Shown piece after piece: positions 45,078 through 52,915 of a stretch of 64,000 bases of DNA. The notes under the pieces were generated by a model, which saw only the letters and a list, made by a program, of their open reading frames with translations, searched no databases and was not told where the DNA came from. Source of the DNA: Limnohabitans sp. 15K. GTDB lineage: Bacteria; Pseudomonadota; Gammaproteobacteria; Burkholderiales; Burkholderiaceae_C. Positions within the stretch are counted from its first letter, which is position 1. Each line of letters starts with the position of its first letter. A program made the position numbers and the translations under genes. The stretch lies in contig NZ_NESM01000001.1 in the NCBI RefSeq assembly GCF_002778285.1, positions 886,529 through 950,528 of the forward strand. The letters are read 5' to 3'.

Positions 45078-45433
45078 ACCCCAGCTCCCTGTTCAGCGTC
45101 ATGGACGAAGACGTTGCCGTGAAGGCCTTGGCCGCATTGGCACAAAGCTCCCGCCTGAAAGTGTTTCGCGCCATTGTGGGCACAGGACCCGAAGGTATTC
45201 AGCCTGGTCAGTTGTCTGTGGCGCTGGACATTCCCGCCAACACGCTGTCCTTTCACCTCAAAGAGCTGCACCACTCCGCCTTGGTCAGCGTGCAGCGCGA
45301 AGGCCGCTTTTTGCGCTACCGCGCTGACCTGGGCGCCATGCAAAGCCTGATGGACTTTTTGACTGCACATTGCTGCCAAGGCGTCCCTTGTGGTGATGCC
45401 CTCAATATGGCTTGCGAAGTGGGCAACTGCTGA
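45074..45433 (+). CDS. arsR: ArsR-family arsenic-responsive repressor
   Basis: A 119-residue winged-helix SmtB/ArsR protein (ALAQSSRLKVFRAIVG, then IPANTLSFHLKELHHSALVSVQREGRFLRY). Five cysteines cluster at the C-terminus (C100, C101, C106, C114, C119). The CC-x4-C arrangement recalls the C-terminal As(III) site of the Acidithiobacillus ferrooxidans ArsR rather than the CxC site in the alpha-3 helix of plasmid ArsR. The ATG overlaps the arsJ stop. It probably autoregulates the operon, though no clear operator was identified upstream of gap. Confidence 0.93.
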   Translation: MNPSSLFSVMDEDVAVKALAALAQSSRLKVFRAIVGTGPEGIQPGQLSVALDIPANTLSFHLKELHHSALVSVQREGRFLRYRADLGAMQSLMDFLTAHCCQGVPCGDALNMACEVGNC

Positions 45434-45495
45434 TCGTCAAGCACCTGCCCAAGCCGTCCACCTGAACGGGCCAAAACTTCAAACCCCATTGCGCC

Positions 45496-45529
45496 GCGTC
45501 ATCAAGTTTTCATAATTTCGTCACATAAT
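45496..45529 (+). promoter_or_regulatory. PhoB box and -10 element upstream of ppx
   Basis: GCGTCAT (45496-45502), TTTTCAT (45507-45513) and TCGTCAC (45518-45524) are spaced by 11 bases. CATAAT (45524-45529) begins ten bases after the second repeat, the usual -10 position in PhoB promoters. The ppx ATG is 33 bases further on. Confidence 0.75.
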
Positions 45530-45562
45530 CCGGCCCTTACCCGTCAACGCTGATCACACCGC

Positions 45563-47065
45563 ATGCAAACCAAGTCTCTCTACGCCGCCATCGACCTGGG
45601 TTCGAACAGCTTTCGACTGGAAATTGGTCAAATGGACGCGGGCCAACTGCGGCGGGTCGAGTACATCAAAGAGACCGTGCGACAGGGCAACGGGTTGGAT
45701 GCCGAGCGGAATCTGACCGAAGAGGCGATGACACGGGGCTGGGAGTGTTTGGCCCGCTTTGGCGAGCGCATTGCAGGCTTCAAGCCGAGCCAAGTGCGTG
45801 CAGTGGCCACCCAAACGCTGCGAGAAGCGCGCAACCGCGACGAATTTTTGGCCAAGGGCAAACAAATTTTGGGTTTCCCAATCGAGGTGATTGCGGGCAA
45901 AGAAGAGGCGCGGCTGATTTATCTGGGTGTGTCTCATCTCCTGCCCCAGTCCGATGAACGGCGCTTGGTGGTGGACATTGGCGGTCGCTCCACAGAGATG
46001 ATTTTGGGCCGACACGAAAACGCCACCACCTTGGAGTCTTACCGGGTGGGCAGCGTCGGATGGTCCATGAAATACTTTGCAGACGGTTTGTGGACGCCCC
46101 AAGCTTTCAAAGCGGCCGAAATCGCCGCCAAAGCGGTGCTCGATGAAGCCCAAATTTTGTTCAACCGTCAGCATTGGGACACTTGCTACGGCTCCTCTGG
46201 CACCGTCGGCGCGGTGTCCGACGTGTTGACCGCTTCGGGTTGGCCTGAAAATTCGATCACCCGAGAAGGCCTGGTCTGGCTCAAAGACCGCTTGCTCAAA
46301 ACGCACAAGCCGGACAACTTGCGCTTGGACGGCGTCAAAGAAGACCGCAAACCGGTCATTGGCGGTGGTCTGGCTGTCTTGCAGGCGGTGTTTGATTTGC
46401 TACAGATTGACGAAATGCATGTGGCGCAAGGCGCACTGCGACATGGGGCTTTGTTTGACCTGATCGACCGCGAAGGCATGCACGATGTGCGCTCTTCCAT
46501 GGTGGACTGGTTGGCTCAGCGGTTTGGTACCGACCATTTGCAAGCCGAACGCGTGTCCAGAACCGCCCAACACCTGCTGCACGCACTGATTCCAGACTCG
46601 TTGGACAACCCCGTGGCCGAACGTCAACGGTATTTCCAAAAGCTCAATTGGGCCTGTCAATTGCATGAAACAGGCATGCGCATTTCTCACAGCGATTACC
46701 ACAAGCATGGCGCTTACATCCTGGACAACACCGACTTGCAAGGTTTCACCATGGATGAGTTGCACCGCTTGAGTCAATTGGTGTTGGGACACCGCGGCAA
46801 GCTGCGCAAACTGGAATCCGAACTGGAAGACGTCAGCTTTGTCCAGCAACTCTTGGCACTGAGATTGGCCGTGATTTTGTGCCACGCACGCCGTGACCCG
46901 GACTTGTCTGGCCTGAGCTTGGTTTGTGATGCACGTCGCCGAACGGCTCAGTTGAAAATCCAGCCAGACTGGGCCGAGCTCTGGCCCCAATCGGCACACT
47001 TGCTGCGTGAAGAGAAAAACGCTTGGCTCAAAACGGACTGGAACCTGCAAGTTCAAACCGATTGA
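45563..47065 (+). CDS. ppx: Exopolyphosphatase (Ppx/GppA family)
   Basis: A 500-residue enzyme of the ASKHA fold that releases phosphate from polyphosphate ends. It opens with the phosphate-1 motif AAIDLGSNSFRLEIG, has VEVIAGKEEARLIYLGV-type linkage (IEVIAGKEEARLIYLG), phosphate-2 motif VVDIGGRSTEMILG, SSGTVGAVSDV and a C-terminal HD-like helical region. It is preceded by a Pho-like box and lies 2-5 kb from ppk1, grouping synthesis and breakdown of polyphosphate. Confidence 0.95.
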   Translation: MQTKSLYAAIDLGSNSFRLEIGQMDAGQLRRVEYIKETVRQGNGLDAERNLTEEAMTRGWECLARFGERIAGFKPSQVRAVATQTLREARNRDEFLAKGKQILGFPIEVIAGKEEARLIYLGVSHLLPQSDERRLVVDIGGRSTEMILGRHENATTLESYRVGSVGWSMKYFADGLWTPQAFKAAEIAAKAVLDEAQILFNRQHWDTCYGSSGTVGAVSDVLTASGWPENSITREGLVWLKDRLLKTHKPDNLRLDGVKEDRKPVIGGGLAVLQAVFDLLQIDEMHVAQGALRHGALFDLIDREGMHDVRSSMVDWLAQRFGTDHLQAERVSRTAQHLLHALIPDSLDNPVAERQRYFQKLNWACQLHETGMRISHSDYHKHGAYILDNTDLQGFTMDELHRLSQLVLGHRGKLRKLESELEDVSFVQQLLALRLAVILCHARRDPDLSGLSLVCDARRRTAQLKIQPDWAELWPQSAHLLREEKNAWLKTDWNLQVQTD

Positions 47066-47184
47066 ACTCAAGCCCATACAAAGTGGGTTTTCGCATCGGC
47101 GATGGCAGGGTGGGATGGGGTGCTTGCAAACGACGAATCAAGTGTATAAACTGTATGCACCGTTAATTTTGAAAGGTCAGCACC

Positions 47185-47685
47185 ATGAACACCAGCACCA
47201 CGGCAAACGCCGACGTCGTCACTCCTGCCAAAAAAGCCGCACCTCGCAAGGCTGCCCCCAAGGCAGTGAAGAAAGCAGTCAAAAAAGCTGTCACGAAAGT
47301 AGCTACCAAAGCCGTCCCGAACAAACCCGTTCGCAAAGTGGCTCAAAAAGCAGCATCACCTGCCAGCACTTCAGCAAAAACAACGGCCACCGCGCCTGCA
47401 CCAGTCCAAGTCAAAACTGCTGTGCAAAAGCCTGCTGCAAGCCCTGAAAGATCTTTGAAAGACAAAAAAGTCAAAGTGGTGCGCGACAGCTTCACCATTC
47501 CGAAGAGTGAATTGCTGCAAATTGGCGAATCCAAAAAACGTGCGCTGGCTCTGGGCGTCGAGATCAAGAAAAGTGAATTGATCCGTGCCGGCTTGCAAGC
47601 ACTGACCAGCATGAACGATGCGGCTTTCAAGAAAGCCTTGGCCAACGTGCCCACCATCAAAACAGGGCGTCCTGCCAAATCCTGA
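47185..47685 (+). CDS. Histone H1-like Lys/Ala-rich protein with a conserved C-terminal domain
   Basis: A 166-residue basic protein. Residues 1-90 are a disordered KAAPRKAAPKAVKKAVKK-type tail resembling histone H1 or Pseudomonas AlgP; residues ~93-160 (VKVVRDSFTIPKSELLQIGESKKRALALGVEIKKSELIRAGL) look like a small folded domain with ribbon-helix-helix character. A promoter-like TATAAA at 47145 and an AAAGG ribosome-binding site precede it. It lies between ppx and ppk1, so binding to DNA and/or polyphosphate through its Lys tail is an attractive but unproven idea. Confidence 0.75.
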   Translation: MNTSTTANADVVTPAKKAAPRKAAPKAVKKAVKKAVTKVATKAVPNKPVRKVAQKAASPASTSAKTTATAPAPVQVKTAVQKPAASPERSLKDKKVKVVRDSFTIPKSELLQIGESKKRALALGVEIKKSELIRAGLQALTSMNDAAFKKALANVPTIKTGRPAKS

Positions 47686-47688
47686 TTT

Positions 47689-48150
47689 TCAGATCCGATC
47701 GGGGCAGAGCACAGCCTGCAGCAAGGTCTGACCCTGCCCTACTCTTTGACGCCTGCGAACCCACCACACCGCACCCTTGCGGATGGTGCAAGTGGGCTCT
47801 GGCATGCCCAGCAGTTCGGCCATCAAAGCACCCAAAGTGGGCTGGTGGCCCACCAGCAACACCGGGTATTTGGCGTCTGGCCAACCCGCTGTTTCCAAAA
47901 TATCGGCCACCGAAGCGCCAGGTGACAAGGCATCGCGGACTTTGTATTTGCGCCCCAATGCACGAACCGTTTGCTCGGCCCGGGCAGCAGGGCTGCTGAG
48001 GATGCGTGTGCCTTGCGGCAACTGACTCTCCAGCCAAACCGCCATGCGTTCGGCCTGCTTCTTGCCCCGCGAAGTCAACACCCTGTTCATGTCGTCCTCG
48101 CCGGGCTCGGCCTCATAAGCTTCGGCATGTCGCCAAACAATCAAGTCCAT
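47689..48150 (-). CDS. sixA: SixA-type phosphohistidine phosphatase
   Basis: A 153-residue histidine phosphatase. The catalytic RHG-type motif reads WRHAEAY at the N-terminus, RAEQTVRAL follows, and the second catalytic His is in VLLVGHQPTLGAL. SixA enzymes remove phosphate from histidines of phosphotransfer proteins. It begins five bases after the ppk1 stop, so it shares that transcript; PPK1 itself works through a phosphohistidine, which makes the pairing notable. The start at 48150 was chosen because MDLIVWRHAEA is the usual N-terminus. Confidence 0.9.
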   Translation of the reverse strand: MDLIVWRHAEAYEAEPGEDDMNRVLTSRGKKQAERMAVWLESQLPQGTRILSSPAARAEQTVRALGRKYKVRDALSPGASVADILETAGWPDAKYPVLLVGHQPTLGALMAELLGMPEPTCTIRKGAVWWVRRRQRVGQGQTLLQAVLCPDRI

Positions 48151-48155
48151 GGTGT

Positions 48156-50240
48156 TCAGCCCCTTTGAGGTGATGCACTGTAGCGTTGCATCAAGGCCTT
48201 TTGTGCGCCATGACCCGGACCGGTCAAGTCCACCCGATGGTATTGGCCATCGGAAGCCAAGTCCCAAGCGTCACGGCGATCGTGCAGGTAAGCGATCAGG
48301 CATTCGTCGATGATGCGCTGGCGCAAAGCCGGATCGTTCACTGGCCAGGCCAACTCGATCCTGCGTGTCATGTTGCGGCTCATCCAATCGGCACTCGACA
48401 GGTAAAGCGATTCGTCTTGGTCAGCGCAAAAATAAAACACGCGTGAATGTTCCAAAAAGCGCCCAATGACCGAGCGCACTCGGATGTTTTCACTCAAACC
48501 TGCCACACGGGCAGGCAACATGCATGCGCCTCGCACGATCAGATCGATCTTGGCACCCTGTTGGCCGGCTTTGAGCAAAGCTTCAATCAAGGGCACATCG
48601 GTCAAGGCATTCATCTTGATGACTATCCGGCCGAACAAACCACGCGCCGCAGCATCACCAGCGGCGGCAATGCGGTGGATCATGTCCGCATGAAGGTGGA
48701 AAGGCGCCACCAACAAGCGCTTCATTTTGGGCAAACGGCTTTGGCTGGCCAAGTGGCCAAACAACTGGTCCATGTCGGACGTGATCAAAGGATCGGCCGT
48801 GAGGTAACTGATGTCGGTGTACAAAGAGGCTGTTCGGCGGTTGTAGTTGCCGGTTGACAAATGGCCATAGCGTTTGAGTGAGCGGCCTTCTCGGCGGGTG
48901 ATCAACAACATTTTGGCGTGTGTTTTGAGACCCACAATGCCATAGACCACTTGGACACCGATCGCCTCGAGCTGCTCTGCCCAGTTGATGTTGGCCTCTT
49001 CGTCAAACCGGGCTTTGAGCTCCACCACCGCGGTGACCTCTTTGCCCCGGCGCACCGCTTCACGCAGCAAATCCATCATGGTCGGATCGCTGCCCGCACG
49101 GTAGATGGTTTGTTTGATGGCCAACACAGTGGGGTCCATGACCGCTTCGCGCAAAAAGGCCAACACGCCATCAAACGTCTCAAAGGGCTGGTGGATCATC
49201 ACATCGCCGGCTTTGAGGCGCGTGAAGATCGAACCATTTTGGGGAATCTGCGCCGGAAAACTGGCCTTGTAAGGCGGGAAGAGCAACTCAGGCGCATTCA
49301 CCAGATCAATCAGTTGCATGAGCCGAACCAAATTGACAGGGCCGTTCACACGGAACACAGACGATTCGGGCAACTGAAATTCTTTGCGTAAAAATTCGGC
49401 CAGCTTGGGCGCACAGCCAGCCGACACTTCCAATCGAACGGCTTGACCGTAATTGCGGTGCTGGAGCCCTTGGCGAAGGGCCATGCGCAGGTTGGCGATT
49501 TCGTCTTCGTCCACCGACAACTCAGAGTTGCGCGTGACCCGAAACTGAGAAAAATGCCCCACTTCACGGCCAGGAAACAATTCTGCGAGATGGGCACGAA
49601 TCACGCTCGACAGCAATACAAAAGCGGTGGTGCCGTCACAGACACGCGCAGGCAAAGGAATCAAGCGTGGCAGCACGCGGGGGACTTTGACAATCGCGAT
49701 CTCGTTCGACCGACCAAAGGCGTCTTTGCCCGACAACTGCACGATGAAGTTCAAAGACTTGTTGGCCACTTGTGGAAACGGATGCGCCGGATCGAGCCCT
49801 ACGGGGACCAGGAGGGGCTGAACCTCGCGCTGAAAGTAACTGCGCACCCATTGGCGCTGGGCTGCGTTCCGCTCATTGTGGGACAAGATGCGGTAGCCCG
49901 ATCGCTGCAAAGTGGGCAACAATTCGTCGTTGTAAAGCGCATATTGACGCGCAACCATGGCGCTGGTTTTGTCAGCCAATGCGGTCAAAGAAGACTCTGT
50001 GTAGGGACCTGATTTGAGCCCCTGCAAACTGCCCATGACATGAGGCTCTGCGCGCACTTCAAAGAACTCGTCCAGATTCGAAGAGACGATGCACAAATAG
50101 CGCAACCGCTCGAGCACGGGCACTTCTGGGCGATGCGCCCAATCGAGCACACGCTCATTAAAAGCCAAGATGCTCAGGTCCCGGTCCAGCAGCGCGGTGC
50201 GGTCGTTGTCGGGTGTTGTCACGTCTTTTTTTTGAGCCAT
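48156..50240 (-). CDS. ppk1: Polyphosphate kinase 1
   Basis: A 694-residue PPK1 that builds polyphosphate from ATP. N-terminal LLDRDLSILAFNERVLDWA, middle GLDPAHPFPQVANKSLNFIV, and the catalytic phospholipase D-like domains with VVELKARFDEEANINWAEQLE, GLKTHAKMLLITRRE (active-site His) and STGNYNRRTASLYTDISYLTA are all present. ATG 50240 follows a Pho-like promoter by about 30 bases. sixA is the next gene on the transcript. Confidence 0.97.
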   Translation of the reverse strand: MAQKKDVTTPDNDRTALLDRDLSILAFNERVLDWAHRPEVPVLERLRYLCIVSSNLDEFFEVRAEPHVMGSLQGLKSGPYTESSLTALADKTSAMVARQYALYNDELLPTLQRSGYRILSHNERNAAQRQWVRSYFQREVQPLLVPVGLDPAHPFPQVANKSLNFIVQLSGKDAFGRSNEIAIVKVPRVLPRLIPLPARVCDGTTAFVLLSSVIRAHLAELFPGREVGHFSQFRVTRNSELSVDEDEIANLRMALRQGLQHRNYGQAVRLEVSAGCAPKLAEFLRKEFQLPESSVFRVNGPVNLVRLMQLIDLVNAPELLFPPYKASFPAQIPQNGSIFTRLKAGDVMIHQPFETFDGVLAFLREAVMDPTVLAIKQTIYRAGSDPTMMDLLREAVRRGKEVTAVVELKARFDEEANINWAEQLEAIGVQVVYGIVGLKTHAKMLLITRREGRSLKRYGHLSTGNYNRRTASLYTDISYLTADPLITSDMDQLFGHLASQSRLPKMKRLLVAPFHLHADMIHRIAAAGDAAARGLFGRIVIKMNALTDVPLIEALLKAGQQGAKIDLIVRGACMLPARVAGLSENIRVRSVIGRFLEHSRVFYFCADQDESLYLSSADWMSRNMTRRIELAWPVNDPALRQRIIDECLIAYLHDRRDAWDLASDGQYHRVDLTGPGHGAQKALMQRYSASPQRG

Positions 50241-50267
50241 GGCTCAGTATGAATGAATTGAAAAATC

Positions 50268-50312
50268 ATTCTAAGAATCGCTCGTGTCAATTTGATGACA
50301 GAACCGTGAACC
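50268..50312 (-). promoter_or_regulatory. PhoB box and -10 element upstream of ppk1
   Basis: On the minus strand GGTTCAC (50312-50306), CTGTCAT (50301-50295) and TTGACAC (50290-50284) are spaced by 11 bases; the last two match the consensus at about 15 of 18 positions. TAGAAT (50273-50268) follows exactly ten bases later. This is the best-formed PhoB promoter in the window. Confidence 0.85.
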
Positions 50313-50415
50313 AACGCACGGTGTTGCCTCAGGCCTTGGGTCACAGACTATTCAAACAGCGTACTCAACACACCATTGATTTGTGGATACCAAGCTTTTT
50401 TCATCAGCGCCAGCT

Positions 50416-51336
50416 TCATGCAGGCACGGTGTCCACCGCAGGTGCGCGGCTGATCACCACCGCCGCCTCTGCACCCCAGTGAATGATTTCCAAGCGGCCA
50501 TCCATGTGCTCCACCAAGGCGGTTCGGCTTTCGACCCAATCGCCATCGTTGCAATACAAAATGCCGTTCACCTCTCGGATTTCGGCATGGTGAATGTGAC
50601 CGCACACCACACCATCAAAACCGCGGCGCTTGGCCTCGCTGGCCACAGCCACTTCAAAGTCGCTGATGAAGTTCACGGCTTTTTTGACTTTCAGCTTGAG
50701 GTAAGCCGACAAAGACCAATAGTCCAGGCCAATGCGTGCCCTGAAACTGTTCAGGTGCCGGTTGATTCGGAGCGTCAACTCGTACAACCAGTCGCCCACA
50801 TAGGCGAGCCATTTGGCACACTGAATCACACCGTCAAAATGATCGCCGTGCACCACCCACAGCTTCATGCCGGTGGCGGTGGTGTGTGTGGTGTCGTGTT
50901 CAACCTCGACCCCCCCGAAAGCATGCCCCACAAAGTGGCGAGCAAACTCGTCGTGGTTGCCCGGCACATAGATCACACGGCAACCTTTGCGTGCGCGGCG
51001 CAACAATTTTTGAACCACATCGTTGTGGCTTTGAGGCCAGAACCAGCGCCTGCGCAGCTGCCAGCCGTCCACGATGTCACCCACCAAATACAACACATCG
51101 CTCGGGTGGTTTTTCAAAAAGTCGAGCAAGGCCTCGGCCTGAAAGCCGGGCGTGCCGATGTGCAGGTCCGAAATGAAAATGGCCCGCAAACGTTGGCGGC
51201 CTGAGGTCGTATCTTCGTCATCGTGCGCATCCTGGTCATGCCCACTTGGCAATGAAGCCCCTAAAAAATCCTCAGGCAAACCTGCCAAAGGTGTTTTCAG
51301 GAGCAGCTGCGCAGGCATGGGGCTGATCGATGCCAT
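50416..51336 (-). CDS. plcP: Metallophosphoesterase, probable PlcP-type phospholipase C
   Basis: A 306-residue calcineurin-like phosphoesterase with all metal motifs: FISDLHIGTPG, LVGDIVDGWQ, YVPGNHDEF, VVHGDHFDG and CGHIHHAE. It is usually annotated as UDP-2,3-diacylglucosamine diphosphatase, but WFWPQSHNDVVQKLLRRARKG and the length fit the PlcP group of rhizobia and marine bacteria, which removes the phosphate headgroup from PE/PC at low phosphate to leave diacylglycerol. Its ATG overlaps the olsB stop (TGATG), supporting a joint role in lipid remodelling. Assignment to PlcP rather than LpxH is by recollection of family features. Confidence 0.8.
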   Translation of the reverse strand: MASISPMPAQLLLKTPLAGLPEDFLGASLPSGHDQDAHDDEDTTSGRQRLRAIFISDLHIGTPGFQAEALLDFLKNHPSDVLYLVGDIVDGWQLRRRWFWPQSHNDVVQKLLRRARKGCRVIYVPGNHDEFARHFVGHAFGGVEVEHDTTHTTATGMKLWVVHGDHFDGVIQCAKWLAYVGDWLYELTLRINRHLNSFRARIGLDYWSLSAYLKLKVKKAVNFISDFEVAVASEAKRRGFDGVVCGHIHHAEIREVNGILYCNDGDWVESRTALVEHMDGRLEIIHWGAEAAVVISRAPAVDTVPA

Positions 51337-52181
51337 CACTGCACATCCGGGAAAAAGTGCTTGCGGTAGCGGGCTGGCAGATCGGCCGTGCGCATCAACA
51401 TGGGCAAATCTGCCGTGTTGAAGTCTGGGTCCCAAGCGGGCGCACCCAAAACCTTGGCGCCCAGTTTCAAGTAGCCACGGATCAAAGCAGGCGGGGCAAT
51501 GGGCAAGTTGTGATCCAACTCCTCGACTGGCAGGGGCAAACGGGGGCGCACATGGTATTGGATATCGGCCAAATGGGTCTGGCGAAGTTGGTGCCAAATG
51601 CTGGCCGCCACGTCTCCGCTGACCACACCGTTGTGCAGCATGGGAATGCTGGCGCAACCGATCATGGTGTCCAAGCGGTTGCGGTCCATGAACTCGAACA
51701 AAGCGCCCCAAAGCGCCATGACCACACCTCCATGACGGTGGTCCGCATGCACACAACTGCGGCCCAACTCCACCATGCGTTTGCGCAGGTCACGCAGTCG
51801 GGTCAAGTCAAACTCGGTGTCGCTGTAGGTGCCGCCCACCCGCTTGGCCTGAGCGGGTGTGAGTACGCGGTAAGTGCCGATCACTTGGCCTGTGTCCGCT
51901 TGTTTGACCAGCAGGTGCTCGCAATAGTCGTCAAACACATCCACATCGTGGCCAGGCACAAGGGTGGACAAGCGCGCACCCATTTCGGTGCCAAAAACCT
52001 CAAATCGGAGTTTCTGTGCCTCGCGCACTTCGTCTTGGTGCCGGGCCCATGTCACTTCAATGGCTTTTTTCGCTGGACGCTGCAAAAAGTCCACACCAAG
52101 CGCGCCTTGGCCGGATGGCCCCATGCTGCTGGTGGCACTGACGGGTGGTAGCGCAAGTGCGGGATGGGTCAACTCTTTCAT
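51336..52181 (-). CDS. olsB: Ornithine lipid synthesis N-acyltransferase OlsB-like (GNAT)
   Basis: A 281-residue acyltransferase. KLRFEVFGTEMG, GTYRVLTPAQA, ELGRSCVHADHRHGGVVMALWGAL and the C-terminal ARYRKHFFPDV are OlsB family signatures. OlsB attaches a 3-hydroxyacyl chain to ornithine to form lyso-ornithine lipid; the second enzyme, OlsA, is not in the window. It is co-translated with the PlcP-like gene. A weak Pho-like site lies upstream. Confidence 0.85.
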   Translation of the reverse strand: MKELTHPALALPPVSATSSMGPSGQGALGVDFLQRPAKKAIEVTWARHQDEVREAQKLRFEVFGTEMGARLSTLVPGHDVDVFDDYCEHLLVKQADTGQVIGTYRVLTPAQAKRVGGTYSDTEFDLTRLRDLRKRMVELGRSCVHADHRHGGVVMALWGALFEFMDRNRLDTMIGCASIPMLHNGVVSGDVAASIWHQLRQTHLADIQYHVRPRLPLPVEELDHNLPIAPPALIRGYLKLGAKVLGAPAWDPDFNTADLPMLMRTADLPARYRKHFFPDVQ

Positions 52182-52226
52182 GGCCTGGCTTCCTTTGAAT
52201 CTGTTGACCGATGATCCAAAAGAGCG

Positions 52227-52266
52227 ATGACATGAAAAAGTCTTTTTCGTTAAGTTTCCGTGACGT
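52227..52266 (-). promoter_or_regulatory. Weak PhoB-like half-sites upstream of olsB-plcP
   Basis: On the minus strand ACGTCAC (52266-52260) and ATGTCAT (52233-52227) are 33 bases apart (three 11-bp turns), with a degenerate ACTTAAC (52255-52249) in phase. No convincing -10 is seen, so this is only a candidate. Confidence 0.4.
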
Positions 52267-52296
52267 TTAAAAAGCGTTGAATTGGACCCACGGTGC

Positions 52297-52791
52297 TCAG
52301 AGCATCATGCTCAGCTGAAACACCGAGTTGGGTGCTTTGGGCATCACGGGTGCTGGCAGCGGTTTCAAGCGGAACTGGCCGAGCATGGAGGACACACGGG
52401 CGTCGCGGGGCATAAAAGGAATGGCCACATCGTCCAAAGTCTGAGAGGCCAATGCTTGTTGCAAGTGACGCTGGATGTCGACCTCCAGCGACTTCATGGG
52501 GTGGGCCTCGTCTGCATACACCTCGTCAAAACTGTGCAGCACTTCAAAGTGTTTGACCACGTCCCACAAAGTGATGTCCTCTGGGTTGCCTCGAATTTGG
52601 TAACCGCCACCTGGGCCACGGTGCGCCCGGATCAAGCCTGCTTCGCGCAGCTCTTTCAGGATCGACTCGGTGTAAGAAGAGGACAAACCCAGGCCTGAAG
52701 CGATTTCTTCGGTCGTCACCGGTTCCACAGCAGAACGAGAAGTGATGAAAACCGCAATGTCGACGGCTTTGGCTGTTTTCTTCAAGATCAT
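52297..52791 (-). CDS. Rrf2-family transcriptional regulator without cysteines
   Basis: A 164-residue winged-helix protein beginning MILKKTAKAVDIAVFITS, with the helix-turn-helix region VTTEEIASGLGLSSSYTESILKELREAGLIRAHRGPGGGYQI typical of Rrf2. Members such as IscR and NsrR bind Fe-S clusters through three cysteines, but this protein has no cysteine at all, so it must sense something else or be constitutive. The start at 52791 has AGGAG upstream; it is divergent from the MerR-type gene across an AT-rich, repeat-containing spacer. Confidence 0.9.
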   Translation of the reverse strand: MILKKTAKAVDIAVFITSRSAVEPVTTEEIASGLGLSSSYTESILKELREAGLIRAHRGPGGGYQIRGNPEDITLWDVVKHFEVLHSFDEVYADEAHPMKSLEVDIQRHLQQALASQTLDDVAIPFMPRDARVSSMLGQFRLKPLPAPVMPKAPNSVFQLSMML

Positions 52792-52802
52792 GTTGAGCTC
52801 CT

Positions 52803-52900
52803 CATTTGAGTGGTCATTGTATTGTTTAAAGCCAAAAAATCCACTCAAAATATGTTTTATTTGTTTTTAAATCGAAATAAAGCATAAAATATCTACTCAA
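52803..52900. promoter_or_regulatory. AT-rich divergent control region with inverted repeats
   Basis: The spacer between the Rrf2-like and MerR-like genes holds two inverted repeats: ATTTGAGTGG (52804-52813) with CCACTCAAAA (52841-52850), and ATATGTTTTATTT (52850-52862) with AAATAAAGCATAA (52875-52887, 11 of 13 complementary). ACTCAA recurs at 52895. These are good candidates for binding sites of one or both regulators. Confidence 0.5.
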
Positions 52901-52915
52901 TACATAAACAAGACA

